From: Peribacillus butanolivorans
GTDB lineage: Bacteria > Bacillota > Bacilli > Bacillales > DSM-1321
Direction of reading: 5' to 3'
DNA length: 64,000 nucleotides
Assembly: GCF_001273755.1 (NCBI RefSeq)
Contig: NZ_LGYA01000001.1
Location: forward strand, 3,904,730-3,968,729
Shown in pieces: positions 45,199-54,669 of the stretch (within the stretch, counting starts at the first letter, position 1; every line of letters starts with the position of its first letter). A program made the position numbers and the translations under genes. Below the pieces are notes generated by a model that saw only the letters and a program-made list of their open reading frames with translations, had not been told where the DNA came from and searched no databases.

Positions 45199-46227
45199 TT
45201 AATGTCTGAAACCTAACTCATATTGTTTAGGAATCTCAACTTGTTTATTCAAAGTTTTAGATGCTTCTAGAGACCAGTAAGGGTTGCGCAACATCCCTCT
45301 TCCTACGGCCACCAAGTCTGCTTCTTCATTTCCAATGATTGAGTTTGCAAGAATTGGATCATCTAATCTACCTACAGCAATCACTGGAATATCCAAAGCT
45401 TTTTTAATTTCCCTAGCCAATGGCGTTTGATAGCTAGCATGCGTGCCCGGTCTTCCGTCTGCTCCAATCGGTCCTTCTCCGCCAGAGCTGACATGGAACA
45501 TATCCACACCGGCTTCTTTAAAGACTTTGGAAAACTCAATACTTTCTTCCAGACCGTATCCGCCTTCCACGTATTCTTTTGCAGAAATACGCATAATTAA
45601 AGGCATATCAGCCGGCATTTCGCTTTTCACTGCTTTAATTACTTCTACTCCAAATTTAGTTAAGTCTTTTCCGTATTCATCTTCACGTTTATTCGTAAGT
45701 GGCGATGTGAATTGGTGAATTAAATATCCGTGTGCCCCATGCAATTCAATAACGTCAAAGCCTGCTTGAACGGCTCTTCTAACTGAGTTACGGAATTTAT
45801 CGACCATTTCCCTAACTTCTTCCGTCTCCAAAGCTCTTGGTGTCTTAAACGTTTCGTCAAACGCGATGGCTGATGGTGCTACCGGCGTTTCTGCATCCTG
45901 TGCTTTACGCCCTGCATGAGCAATTTGGATACCGATTTTTGCACCGTATTGATGAACTTCTTTAACAATTTTGGCGAAAGCTTCAACTTGATCGTCAGAC
46001 CACAATCCAAGATCACCATTCGAAATACGTCCGTCCGGCTCTACATCGGTCATCTCCACTATAATTAATCCAGCTCCGCCAACTGCTCTGCTTACATAAT
46101 GATGAAGATGCCAATTTGTAGGGATACCATCCTCGGCTTCGACAGAGTATTGGCACATTGGTGGCATAACAACCCTATTTTTAAGTTCAAGCTCTTTTAT
46201 ACGATAAGGTGAAAATAAATGAGTCAT
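45199..46227 (-). CDS. namA: NADPH dehydrogenase, old yellow enzyme family (YqjM/NamA-like)
   Basis: 342 residues. FMN barrel with PPMCQYS near the start (the Cys that tunes FMN in YqjM), HLHHYVSRAVGGAGLIIVE, catalytic ELHGAHGYLIHQFTSP with the substrate His pair earlier (NGDLGLW, QIAHAGRKA), and VAVGRGMLRNP. Reduces the C=C bond of enones and nitro compounds with NADPH. A MarR gene diverges upstream, with a perfect palindrome in between. Confidence 0.93.
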   Translation of the reverse strand: MTHLFSPYRIKELELKNRVVMPPMCQYSVEAEDGIPTNWHLHHYVSRAVGGAGLIIVEMTDVEPDGRISNGDLGLWSDDQVEAFAKIVKEVHQYGAKIGIQIAHAGRKAQDAETPVAPSAIAFDETFKTPRALETEEVREMVDKFRNSVRRAVQAGFDVIELHGAHGYLIHQFTSPLTNKREDEYGKDLTKFGVEVIKAVKSEMPADMPLIMRISAKEYVEGGYGLEESIEFSKVFKEAGVDMFHVSSGGEGPIGADGRPGTHASYQTPLAREIKKALDIPVIAVGRLDDPILANSIIGNEEADLVAVGRGMLRNPYWSLEASKTLNKQVEIPKQYELGFRH

Positions 46228-46259
46228 ATTTTTTATATCTCCCTTACAGATTATTTTTT

Positions 46260-46277
46260 AATGCATGCACATGCATT
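46260..46277. promoter_or_regulatory. Candidate MarR operator
   Basis: AATGCATG-CA-CATGCATT, an exact 8-2-8 palindrome 33 bases upstream of the OYE start and 144 bases before the MarR gene; well placed to block OYE transcription. Confidence 0.6.
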
Positions 46278-46420
46278 TATATCATCTTGATAACTTTGTG
46301 TCAATTAATCAGATTCTCTTGAACACCTAATTCTGATGTTGTAAACGTTATCCTCTGTTGGTACATTTATTTTTATTTATGTTATATTTAAAATAAGTAA
46401 GCAGAGGTAGGCGAAAATAA

Positions 46421-46864
46421 TTGTCCAGTGAACAAAACCTTATAAATACATGGCTATCCTTTACACGTATTCATGCCGAGCTCTCAAATGAGCTAGATCG
46501 AATATTGCAAGCAAGACACCAAACGACTTTAAATGAGTTTTATGTTCTATTATTTTTATCGAAAACACCGGCAAAAAAACTGAGGCTATTAGAATTGCAG
46601 CAGTTAGTAGGCTTAAGCCAAAGTGCAATGTCCAGACTTTCTGTAAGAATGGAAAATAAAAGTTGTGGTGTCATTCAAAGGCTTGGATATGAAGATGATC
46701 GCCGTGGTGTATGTGCAACCATAACAGACCGGGGAGAGCTTCGACTTAAAGAAATACTAACAACGGTTAATGAAACACTTGAAAAATCATTAAAGACCAG
46801 TGATATCGACACTGCATTGAAATTCTTTATTAATGTAAAGAACAGTCTTCAGGAGAATGAATGA
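46421..46864 (+). CDS. MarR family regulator
   Basis: 147 residues. Winged helix from about 35 to 105 (LNEFYVLLFLSKTPAKKLRL, LVGLSQSAMSRLSVRM, wing DDRRGVCATITDRG). A cysteine lies in the recognition region (ENKSCGVIQR), so oxidant or electrophile sensing is possible. The start is TTG nine bases after AGGTAGG. Divergent from the OYE gene, which such MarR proteins often control in response to quinones or other electrophiles. Confidence 0.85.
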   Translation: MSSEQNLINTWLSFTRIHAELSNELDRILQARHQTTLNEFYVLLFLSKTPAKKLRLLELQQLVGLSQSAMSRLSVRMENKSCGVIQRLGYEDDRRGVCATITDRGELRLKEILTTVNETLEKSLKTSDIDTALKFFINVKNSLQENE

Positions 46865-47029
46865 CTCATATGGAAAACGCTGTATAGGTTACATGAAATT
46901 TTGCGCCCCATTCATCAGAATGTGGGCTTATTTCCTATGTCCGACTTCCTAAATAAGGTTATGAGAAGAAATAATAACAGTTATTGAAAAGGAGATAGAC
47001 GCACACTCTCGTCTATCTCCCTACATTAA

Positions 47030-47872
47030 TTAAAAGTCGAAATTGTCAGGATCTGGACCAACCCGATGATTCTGATTCAATTCGCTGATTCGATTCATAT
47101 CTTCTTCAGTCAATTCGAAATCAAATACTGATGAGTTTTCTACTATACGGTGTTCTTTTGTTGATTTTGGAATCGTTACAATCCCATTTTGTAAATCCCA
47201 ACGTAAAATGACTTGTGCAACAGATTTGCCATACTTAGTCGCAATTTCTTGTAATACCTCATTATCCAGTAATTCACCTTGCATTAATGGAGACCAAGCT
47301 TCTAGTTGAATGCCTTGTTCCTTACAGAATGCTTGTACTTCTTTTTGAGTCAAGCGTGGATGACATTCGACTTGATTGACCATAGGCTTCACTTCTGCGT
47401 CCTTTATTACGTCTTTAAGATGATGAATCTGGAAATTACTTACTCCGATTGCTTTTACTTTTCCTTCTTTATAAAGAGTCTCTAATGCTTTCCAAGCTTC
47501 TTTATATTTTCCTTCGACAGGCCAATGTATAAGATATAAATCTAAATACTCTAAGCCAAGTTTCTTTAAGCTTGTTTCGTATGCTGCGATTGTGGATTCG
47601 TATCCTAAATCTGCATTCCAAACTTTTGAAGTTACAAATAAATCCTCTCTTGAGATTCCAGCTTCTTTTAGCCCCTCACGGATTCCTTGCCCAACTCCTT
47701 CTTCATTTTCGTAAATTGCTGCCGTATCAATGCTGCGATAGCCATGTTTAATCGCCACTTTGACCGCATTTACTAATTCAGGACCTTCTTCTACCTTAAA
47801 TACGCCCAAGCCGAACCAAGGCATTTTAACACCGTTGTGCAACGTTGTTGTATCTTGTAAATTTTTCACCAT
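47030..47872 (-). CDS. Aldo/keto reductase
   Basis: 280 residues, normal length. AKR5-type: GVKMPWFGLGVFKVEEG, the catalytic Asp-Tyr pair in RSIDTAAIYENEEGVG, catalytic Lys in FVTSKVWN, His in LYLIHWPVEG, and the NADP tail VTIPKSTKEHRIVENS. Close in wording to B. subtilis YvgN (glyoxal reductase). The ATG at 47872 follows GGAGG at ten bases. It may share transcripts with the MFS gene upstream, under the HxlR regulator. Confidence 0.9.
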   Translation of the reverse strand: MVKNLQDTTTLHNGVKMPWFGLGVFKVEEGPELVNAVKVAIKHGYRSIDTAAIYENEEGVGQGIREGLKEAGISREDLFVTSKVWNADLGYESTIAAYETSLKKLGLEYLDLYLIHWPVEGKYKEAWKALETLYKEGKVKAIGVSNFQIHHLKDVIKDAEVKPMVNQVECHPRLTQKEVQAFCKEQGIQLEAWSPLMQGELLDNEVLQEIATKYGKSVAQVILRWDLQNGIVTIPKSTKEHRIVENSSVFDFELTEEDMNRISELNQNHRVGPDPDNFDF

Positions 47873-47920
47873 AATCAATCTACCTCCAAATTTCTATTAA
47901 TTGAATTCATATAATGCCCT

Positions 47921-47983
47921 AAAGGATCATTACATCCCTTCAAGGAATCTTCCGCATTCACTGAAGGGATGCAATGATCCCTT
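47921..47983. repeat. Long hairpin between the MFS and aldo/keto reductase genes
   Basis: Arms of 22 bases (47921-47942 and 47962-47983, one G-T pair) around a 19-base loop. No T-run follows on the minus strand, so it is not a normal terminator. May stabilise or attenuate the downstream transcript. Confidence 0.6.
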
Positions 47984-48026
47984 GACATATTATTTGACCG
48001 TGGAAATTATTAATAAGTTTCTTACC

Positions 48027-49256
48027 CTAACACGCTTCACCTTTCTTACTATTCCCTTCTTTCATTCCTTCCCACTTTCTATCTTTACTTTCGAGAGCTC
48101 GACTCCAACCTGTTAATATTACGGCTACAAACACCATCACTCCACCTATCCAAGCTGTATGGATGAGCCCGATAGAATCCGTAATGATTCCACCTAAGTA
48201 GGCACCAATAGCAATTCCTGCATTAAAGGCAGCAATATTGATAGCAGACGCCACGTCAACTGCACTCGGGACAAAACGCTCAGCTAAGGTCACAACATAG
48301 ACTTGAAGTCCTGGCACATTCATGAAGGCAAATAACCCCATTAAAATAATAGTAATTAAACCAGCTACCTTAAACGGAGCCGTGAAAGATAAAATCACAA
48401 GTACAATAGCCTGTATAAGAAACATATAGAATAGGGCATTAATAGGATTGCGATTAGCTAGCTTTCCGCCAATTGTGTTCCCTATAGCAATGGCCACTCC
48501 ATAAACTAGCAAAATTACGGCAACTGTTCCTTCTTTAAATCCTGTCACCTGCTGTAACAAGGGAGATAAATAAGTAAAGACAACGAATGTACCTCCATAT
48601 CCTAATGCTGTAATAATGAATACAAGCAGTAAGCGACCATTTGTTACTAATTTGATTTGATCACGGAACGTGGTGCGAGTAGCTTTTTGTAAATCAGACG
48701 GAACAAGAATGCTGTTCCCAAGGAAAGCAATTATGCCGATTGCCACAATAATAATAAAAGCAAATCTCCAACCAAAATGTTGCCCTATAAAAGTTCCAAA
48801 AGGAACACCTGTCACAGTCGCTACCGTTAGCCCTGTAAACATAATGGCAATCGCACTCGCTCTGCGATTTTCAGGTACTAAATCTGCTGCAATCGTAGCA
48901 CCTATTGACATGAAAACACCATGAGCTAAGGCAGAGATGACACGGGCTGTCAGTAATACCCCGATGCCAGTAGCACTAGCCGCAAGCGTATTTCCAGCTA
49001 TAAACACAATCATAATCCAGAGTAATAAAGATTTGCGAGACATATTAGATGTTAGAGATGTCAGAATAGGTGCTCCGAACATTACTCCTAAAGCATATAA
49101 GGAAACTGTTAATCCGGCAGTTGTCACTGTAATGTGTAGATCTTTTGAAATTAGTGGTAACAGTCCCACACTAATAAACTCTGTTGTTCCAATTGCAAAG
49201 GCACTGATTGCTAATGCCAGCAATGCCAACGTACTTCTTTTTTTATCTATAATCAT
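48027..49256 (-). CDS. MFS drug/metabolite transporter
   Basis: 409 residues with twelve helices. Starts LALLALAISAFAIGTTEFIS, the AraJ/YdhP-type opening (TEF), with loop 2-3 motif SNMSRKSLLLW in a weak form and NTIGGKLANRN between helices 8 and 9. Likely an efflux pump for sugars or drugs. AGGAGGAG precedes the ATG. Divergent from an HxlR regulator, and upstream of an aldo/keto reductase: a likely electrophile or drug response unit. Confidence 0.85.
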   Translation of the reverse strand: MIIDKKRSTLALLALAISAFAIGTTEFISVGLLPLISKDLHITVTTAGLTVSLYALGVMFGAPILTSLTSNMSRKSLLLWIMIVFIAGNTLAASATGIGVLLTARVISALAHGVFMSIGATIAADLVPENRRASAIAIMFTGLTVATVTGVPFGTFIGQHFGWRFAFIIIVAIGIIAFLGNSILVPSDLQKATRTTFRDQIKLVTNGRLLLVFIITALGYGGTFVVFTYLSPLLQQVTGFKEGTVAVILLVYGVAIAIGNTIGGKLANRNPINALFYMFLIQAIVLVILSFTAPFKVAGLITIILMGLFAFMNVPGLQVYVVTLAERFVPSAVDVASAINIAAFNAGIAIGAYLGGIITDSIGLIHTAWIGGVMVFVAVILTGWSRALESKDRKWEGMKEGNSKKGEAC

Positions 49257-49368
49257 AATATCTTCTCCTCCTAATGATTTGTTCTATCATGAAATTGCTT
49301 AAAGCAATAAAATGTACCGTGTTAATCGGTGACAAATGTTATTATGATATATAATAGAATTAAAAAAC

Positions 49369-49378
49369 AGTACGTACT
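49369..49378. promoter_or_regulatory. Candidate HxlR operator
   Basis: AGTACGTACT, an exact palindrome in the divergent gap between the MFS and HxlR genes, 56 bases before the HxlR start. Short, so only a candidate. Confidence 0.35.
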
Positions 49379-49433
49379 TTTAAGTGATATAGGCACCTTA
49401 AAGTTCCTATAAAGTAAGGAGAGTTAATAAAGT

Positions 49434-49796
49434 ATGCAGAAAAAGAAGTACAATATTTCAGTCGAAGCTACACTAGAGGTACTAGGTGGAAAATGGAAAT
49501 GTGTGATTCTTTGCCATCTAACACATGGTAAAAAACGTACAAGCGAATTAAAACGTCTTATGCCAAACATTACGCAAAAAATGTTGACCCAACAATTACG
49601 TGAGTTAGAAAAAGACGGAGTGATCAATCGGATCGTTTACAACCAAGTTCCGCCCAAAGTTGAATATGAACTTAGTGAATATGGACAGAGTTTAGAAAGT
49701 ATTTTAACCGCGCTATGTACGTGGGGAGAAAATCATATAACCAAAGTATATGGGGATAAATTTGCCGTTCTTGAGGAAAGTATATTAAATGATTAA
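49434..49796 (+). CDS. HxlR family regulator
   Basis: 120 residues. HxlR winged helix: VEATLEVLGGKWKCVILCHL, GKKRTSELKRLMPNITQKML, DGVINRIVYNQVPPKVEYEL. Cys22 or so lies in the position (KWKCVIL) near that of the redox-active cysteine of YodB/HypR-type members, so quinone or aldehyde sensing is plausible. GGAG lies about ten bases before the ATG. Divergent from the MFS gene. Confidence 0.9.
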   Translation: MQKKKYNISVEATLEVLGGKWKCVILCHLTHGKKRTSELKRLMPNITQKMLTQQLRELEKDGVINRIVYNQVPPKVEYELSEYGQSLESILTALCTWGENHITKVYGDKFAVLEESILND

Positions 49797-49848
49797 AGTA
49801 ATTCACTTAAATTAAATGTGAGTGTACTTAATTAAGAATCTAAAAACA

Positions 49849-49887
49849 CCAAAAACGAAATCCACTATAGGGGGATTTCGTTTTTGG
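49849..49887 (+). terminator. Hairpin after the HxlR gene
   Basis: A perfect 15-bp stem (CCAAAAACGAAATCC and its complement) with a 9-base loop. The T-rich part is inside the stem arm (CGTTTTTGG); it is the likely end of the HxlR transcript. Confidence 0.6.
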
Positions 49888-50135
49888 TTAGGGAAAAATG
49901 AGTGCCAAGTAAATGAGTCACTTCCTGATCAAATAAATAAAGCCACCCTAGATTGAATCTAGCATATTCCATATTCCATATTCCCATATCGAATCAATCA
50001 AACTTAGCAACACACTGGATTGCCATTTTTCCATGGTCATGAGATTGCCTAACATGCTTTTATTAGTTCTTTTTCTTTTGGTATAATAGCATGATCGTAT
50101 AAAAACCAAATCAATTAAAAGTCATAAATAAACTT
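49888..50135. other. Intergenic region, nothing recognised
   Basis: About 250 AT-rich bases before the small membrane ORF at 50136. No ORF, hairpin or known motif that I can support. Confidence 0.4.
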
Positions 50136-50363
50136 ATGTTATTAATATTAGGATTAGGCGGAGCGATTATTTCCACCGTACTAATCGCCATATATACAAG
50201 CATAGGCGTTAACATGAATCAGTATGGCTGGCTAGGTTCTATTGCGATACTTATCTTTTTATTTGTTTGGTATAGAAACAAGTTGCAGTTCAGTGGATGG
50301 TACACTGGAAATGGGAGAGAAAAGCTGCCCAAAAAGGTCTCACAGGCACTGATCCTGTGTTAA
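50136..50363 (+). CDS. Small membrane protein
   Basis: 75 residues with two helices (around 3-25 and 32-47) and a basic tail (KLPKKVSQALILC). There is no clear ribosome site before the ATG, so expression or the start is uncertain. It precedes the CAP-domain gene by 56 bases and could be cotranscribed. Not recognised. Confidence 0.45.
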   Translation: MLLILGLGGAIISTVLIAIYTSIGVNMNQYGWLGSIAILIFLFVWYRNKLQFSGWYTGNGREKLPKKVSQALILC

Positions 50364-50419
50364 CCAACAATAAACAGGAGAATAGTTCCTGAATTTCAAA
50401 TAGAGCAGGAGTGAACGAT

Positions 50420-51559
50420 TTGCGGAAACTGTTTAATATTGTTGTTCTCTTACTCCTACTCGGTGGATTTTGGTACGGATATGGTAAAGACATTCAGGAG
50501 TCTGGGCTTAAGGCCGGGGTTAGATCCTTTGTATCCGATGTTCGCTCCCTTATAAACGGACCAGAGGTTTCGACTGCCCTGGACAAGCTGAATACCGGAG
50601 TCACCTACCTGATAGGCGAGCTAACAGAAACGTTGGATAACGCTTCTAAAGAAGAACAACCTGAAACGGAACAAGTGAAAAAACCAACATTGGAAGCACC
50701 CGCTGAGGCCTCCTTTTCAGTCCGTAATGTCGAAATTGGCGACACTAAGGCTGCTGTTGAAAAACTGGCTGGTGAAGCAAAGCGGCAAACCCGGAATGAA
50801 TATGGCGTAGACTGGTTCGCTTATCACGAAAATTATCAAAACTTCTTCATGGTTGCCTACGATACGGACGATAAAGTTGTTGGATTATATACGAACCAAG
50901 ATTTAATCTCCTCAAAACAAGGAATTAAACGCGGCACGCCTAAAGAAGCAGTGACTGAAAAATTAGGAGATCCTATAACAAAACTCCTTAAAGGAAACGT
51001 CTATTACCAGATTCGAAGCGATGGCGAATACGGTATGTTTGAAATGGATAAGAGCTATGTGACTATCTTCTATGACAAACATGAGAAAAATACAGTTACA
51101 TCAATCCAAATTATCGACGCAAAATTGGAAAAACAAAAGAATGCCTATTTTGCAGAAGCCAGTCCGGAGTTAAAGAACGGCTTTGAATATCAACTATTTG
51201 ACCTGACTAATGCATCAAGGGTCAACCATGATCTCTCGGTCCTTTCTTGGGATAAACAAGTGAAAGTGACCGCTCAGGATCACAGTGCCGATATGGCAGT
51301 GAATCATTACTTCAACCATAATAACCTTGAAGGAGAATCCCCCTTTGACCGAATGGAAGATGACAAAATCACTTTTCGAATGGCTGGGGAAAACCTCGCA
51401 GCCGGTCAGAACAGCAGTATCTTTGCTCATGAAGGGTTAATGAACTCCATCGGACACAGGGAAAATAAATTACAAAAAGATTTTGAATCTCTCGGGGTCG
51501 GCGTCGCCTTTGAAGATAATGCAAAACCGTATTATACAGAAAATTATTTAACGAAGTAA
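50420..51559 (+). CDS. CAP-domain protein, YlbC-like
   Basis: 379 residues. One N-terminal helix (7-23) as signal or anchor, a linker rich in Glu, a CAP-associated domain at about 100-245 (FSVRNVEIGDTKAAVEKLAG, IKRGTPKEAVTEKLGDP repeated), and a C-terminal CAP/SCP domain with DLTNASRVNHDLSVLSWD, HSADMAVNHYFNHNNLEGES and GENLAAGQ. Extracellular; function unknown. The TTG start is chosen, seven bases after AGGAG; the GTG at 50411 overlaps that site. Confidence 0.88.
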   Translation: MRKLFNIVVLLLLLGGFWYGYGKDIQESGLKAGVRSFVSDVRSLINGPEVSTALDKLNTGVTYLIGELTETLDNASKEEQPETEQVKKPTLEAPAEASFSVRNVEIGDTKAAVEKLAGEAKRQTRNEYGVDWFAYHENYQNFFMVAYDTDDKVVGLYTNQDLISSKQGIKRGTPKEAVTEKLGDPITKLLKGNVYYQIRSDGEYGMFEMDKSYVTIFYDKHEKNTVTSIQIIDAKLEKQKNAYFAEASPELKNGFEYQLFDLTNASRVNHDLSVLSWDKQVKVTAQDHSADMAVNHYFNHNNLEGESPFDRMEDDKITFRMAGENLAAGQNSSIFAHEGLMNSIGHRENKLQKDFESLGVGVAFEDNAKPYYTENYLTK

Positions 51560-51563
51560 TAAC

Positions 51564-51605
51564 AAAAAGCCGTTTCTGGAGAAATCCCGCACGGCTTTTT
51601 TTGAT
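51564..51605 (+). terminator. Rho-independent terminator
   Basis: AAAAAGCCGT pairs with ACGGCTTTTT around a 17-base loop, with a T-run, directly after the CAP-domain gene. Confidence 0.85.
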
Positions 51606-51780
51606 TCTATCCTCCTGATTTTAAAAGAATCTCAACACCGTCCTAGAGTTATCTTCTTTACTTTATAGTTGTTTTTGTTTTTATAATATTCAGTTTATTT
51701 TACTTGACTGGAACTTTAACACTATAAGATAATACTTAAGAGTAATATAATGACAAATTAAACGTTGGGGTAACCGATTT

Positions 51781-52377
51781 ATGATTAAAAGAGGTAGAAA
51801 AAAGGGTGCCAACGGTGAACAGAGTCGAGCTTTACTACTCTTCATCGCGGCAGATGAGTTTGCTCGGAAGGGTTATTTTGAAACAAAAGTTAGTACAATC
51901 GTTCATAGAGCAAATTTAAGTCAGCCTACTTTTTATCTGTATTTTGAAAGTAAAGAGGCTATTTTTAAGGAGTTAGTTAAGAAATTCCGATATGAATTAT
52001 TTAATCTTACTATACAAAGCCGGCTTGAAACTGGGCTTGATTTAAACGCTATTCCCCGCAAAATCACCCAAGGATTAGCCGCGATATTTCGTTTCTTTGC
52101 TGAAAATCAAAGTTTAACTCGAATTGGTTTTTTTCTCTCTCAAGAGGCTGAAGAAATAAAGAAGCAGTTAGCGGCACAAATAAAAGAAAACCTGATTTAT
52201 GAACAACAAAATGGCTATTTCCATCCAGATGCTAACATGTTGATTATAGCTGAAAGCTTAGTCGGAATTATTGAACGTTTAACCATAACTCAAATTTTTG
52301 AAGAAAACATTCAGCCTGAAATATTAGCGAATGAAATTGTACACCTTTTGTTGGACGGATTGTTAGTTAAGACCTAA
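51781..52377 (+). CDS. TetR/AcrR family regulator
   Basis: 198 residues. Helix-turn-helix at about 15-65 (FIAADEFARKGYFETKVSTI, LSQPTFYLYFESKEAIF). The rest is a helical ligand domain with the C-terminal LVGIIERLTITQ segment. Purine-rich GTTGGGG lies about 13 bases before the ATG, which is weak. No obvious target; the next genes encode a SinI-like peptide and a DUF421 protein. Confidence 0.88.
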   Translation: MIKRGRKKGANGEQSRALLLFIAADEFARKGYFETKVSTIVHRANLSQPTFYLYFESKEAIFKELVKKFRYELFNLTIQSRLETGLDLNAIPRKITQGLAAIFRFFAENQSLTRIGFFLSQEAEEIKKQLAAQIKENLIYEQQNGYFHPDANMLIIAESLVGIIERLTITQIFEENIQPEILANEIVHLLLDGLLVKT

Positions 52378-52447
52378 TAATTCATTTTACTTTTCTAACT
52401 ATTATTCCTCTGCGAAATTTAAAATATAGTTGATAGGGAGTATTATT

Positions 52448-52627
52448 ATGAATTCTTTAAAGCAATCGCAGCAGGAACCGCTCGAAAGAATGTGGATTGC
52501 ACTTATGATTGAAGCCAAACAAAGCGGAATAACAAAAGAACAGGTCAGAAAATTTATTAGACAGCATCAAATGAATAATGCTTTCGAAACAGATTTACAG
52601 CCGCAAATGGACTCAATGGAAGATTAG
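52448..52627 (+). CDS. SinI-domain small protein
   Basis: 59 residues. LERMWIALMIEAKQSGITKE then QVRKFIRQH is the SinI dimerisation helix-hook (compare LDQEWVELMVEAKEANISPE of B. subtilis SinI). SinI binds SinR and frees biofilm genes. No SinR lies next to it here. The ATG follows AGGGAG by seven bases; the longer upstream frame is ignored. Likely an antirepressor-type partner of a SinR-like protein elsewhere. Confidence 0.8.
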   Translation: MNSLKQSQQEPLERMWIALMIEAKQSGITKEQVRKFIRQHQMNNAFETDLQPQMDSMED

Positions 52628-52794
52628 TTATTAGGAATAATAATTTCAAAACGAATAAAAGATGGACTCCATATGGAAGTCCATCTTTTATCTGAAAATC
52701 TAATTAATTTGTACTTCATCTATATTATTGATAATCATTGGTCAAAAGCTCCATACTAAACCTTAAACCCCATTAAACAAGGATGTGAGTTTAG

Positions 52795-53499
52795 ATGGAC
52801 TTTTTTCACGGCCAAGAAGCACTTACTATAATTCAGTGGATCTTAAGGGCCATTGTGTCTTACTTCTTTTTACTTTTTGCAGCTAAAATAATGGGGCAAC
52901 GAGCTATTTCTCAGTTAAGATTACTTGATTTTTTAATAGCATTAATTATTGGAAACATCCTTGCCCATCCTTTATCTGATGAACAGTTAGGTCTAAAGGG
53001 ACCATTGATAACGACAGCCGTATTAGTACTTTTATATATTTTTTGCGTTTTTTTGAGCCTAAAGTGGGGAAAACTTCGAAGTTTTTTTGAAAACTCTCCT
53101 TTTCCCCTTATAGAAAATGGGCAAATTGTTTATAAAAGCTTAGCCAAAGCCAGAATCTCTATCGATTTTTTATTATCTGAATTAAGAAAAGAAAAAATTG
53201 AAGATATTCAAAAAGTTGCGCTTGCATTATGGGAACCAGATGGTACAATTTCATTTTTTTTAAACCCTCAATATGAAGCCGTAACCCCTGCCGATTTAGA
53301 ACTAGTAACAAAAACCTTTTCTTTTCCGAGAACGATTATTAAAGAGGGAAAAATTGATTTTAGTGAATTAACCCGCATTGGTAAAGACGAAGAATGGCTT
53401 AAAAACCGAATAAAAACTGCATACAGTGAGGACGTATATGATATTTTATTAGCAACCATTGATAATAACGATACAGTGAAAATCTTTTTATACAAATAG
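52795..53499 (+). CDS. DUF421 (YetF/YrbG-type) membrane protein
   Basis: 234 residues. Three N-terminal helices with the family block AAKIMGQRAISQLRLLDFLI and GNILAHPLSD, then a cytoplasmic two-part alpha/beta domain (PFPLIENGQIVYKSLAKARI, LSELRKEKIEDIQKVALALW). The family is widespread in spore formers and includes germination-linked members such as YetF; function is not established. AAGGATGTGAG precedes the ATG. Confidence 0.88.
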   Translation: MDFFHGQEALTIIQWILRAIVSYFFLLFAAKIMGQRAISQLRLLDFLIALIIGNILAHPLSDEQLGLKGPLITTAVLVLLYIFCVFLSLKWGKLRSFFENSPFPLIENGQIVYKSLAKARISIDFLLSELRKEKIEDIQKVALALWEPDGTISFFLNPQYEAVTPADLELVTKTFSFPRTIIKEGKIDFSELTRIGKDEEWLKNRIKTAYSEDVYDILLATIDNNDTVKIFLYK

Positions 53500-53600
53500 A
53501 TTTTGAAGCTAAACCATATAAGTCCTCTTAGCTATGCCTTTATTTAATACGATTTACTTTTACTTAAAGAAGAGAGTAGTTTTATACCCTGAATATGTTA

Positions 53601-53623
53601 AAGGCCACCAAATTGGTGGCCTT
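53601..53623. terminator. Bidirectional terminator-like hairpin
   Basis: AAGGCCACCAA and TTGGTGGCCTT separated by one base, between the convergent DUF421 and esterase genes. The T-tracts are short on both strands. Confidence 0.6.
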
Positions 53624-53674
53624 CTTAGGACAAGATTACCCCTGTTTATACATAGAGAAAACTTCCCTCTGCTT

Positions 53675-54415
53675 CTACCAAAGTAGTGTATTTAAGAACT
53701 TATACACATCCTCATAAACCTGCTCACGCTCTTTGCCTAATGTGATTATATGGCCAGAGTTTTCGTACCATATCAAGTGTTTATGCTGCGTATCGACTTC
53801 ACTGAAAATCGCTGTAGCACTGTTCGTATAGTCCGGATCATCCAAGCGCCCTTGTAAAACAAGAGTTGGTGATGTGATTAAATCTAAATTTTCACCAGTC
53901 TCATTTATTATATTCACCACATCTTTCAGTTGAGTCATAGGCTCTTCTTCCAACAGCTTCACTTCGGCAGCAATTTGGTCTGCATCTTTGCCTTCAAACT
54001 TCTTATATGCCTGTGCATAATTGAGCAAGCGGTTTTTTTGTCGATCGATACTTTTTCCTTGCGTCGGAGCGCACATTGAAACCACCCCTATCACAGGAAG
54101 TTCAATTCCTACTTTTAATGAGAACACTCCTCCTAAAGAAATTCCTACAACAGCAATTTCCTCGTAGCCTTCATCTTTAAGGAATTGATAACCATCCACT
54201 ACGTCTTTCCACCATTCCTTTGGACCTGTTTTAGCAAGTTCCTCGGCTGATACTCCGTGCCCTCTATAAAGAGGTCCGTGACAGGTATAGTCGCGATCAT
54301 TCAGGTATTTCCCTAATTTTTTCATATCTCCCGTACTTCCGGTAAACCCGTGAAGTAAAAGAACAGCTCTATTTCCACCTCTGTATGTGAATGACTCAGG
54401 TGCTTTCACTTTCAT
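53675..54415 (-). CDS. Carboxylesterase, Est30-type alpha/beta hydrolase
   Basis: 246 residues, the Est30 length. VLLLHGFTGSTGDMKKLGKY forms the oxyanion region; nucleophile Ser93 in GISLGG; acid in LQGRLDDPDYT; His in NSGHIITLGKE. Cytoplasmic; hydrolyses short-chain esters. The start ATG has GAAGG nearby. Monocistronic. Confidence 0.9.
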   Translation of the reverse strand: MKVKAPESFTYRGGNRAVLLLHGFTGSTGDMKKLGKYLNDRDYTCHGPLYRGHGVSAEELAKTGPKEWWKDVVDGYQFLKDEGYEEIAVVGISLGGVFSLKVGIELPVIGVVSMCAPTQGKSIDRQKNRLLNYAQAYKKFEGKDADQIAAEVKLLEEEPMTQLKDVVNIINETGENLDLITSPTLVLQGRLDDPDYTNSATAIFSEVDTQHKHLIWYENSGHIITLGKEREQVYEDVYKFLNTLLW

Positions 54416-54669
54416 CTATCTAGGACCTTCTTTCTGCTCTTGTTGATAAATAGAATCTAAATGATTTTCAAAAAAAAATCAATTAATACCCCTTGAGTGG
54501 GATTTCTTCTATCCTATTCCGTATTTTCATTAAAACAGATAAATCAAGTATATAGTATCCTTACCACACTCTTTACAACTCATCCGTTCAGAAGCACATT
54601 TTACTATGATTGATTTTATTTAGCAATCGTCATTTAACCATTTTTTTTTAAAAAAGTAAAATATACCTT

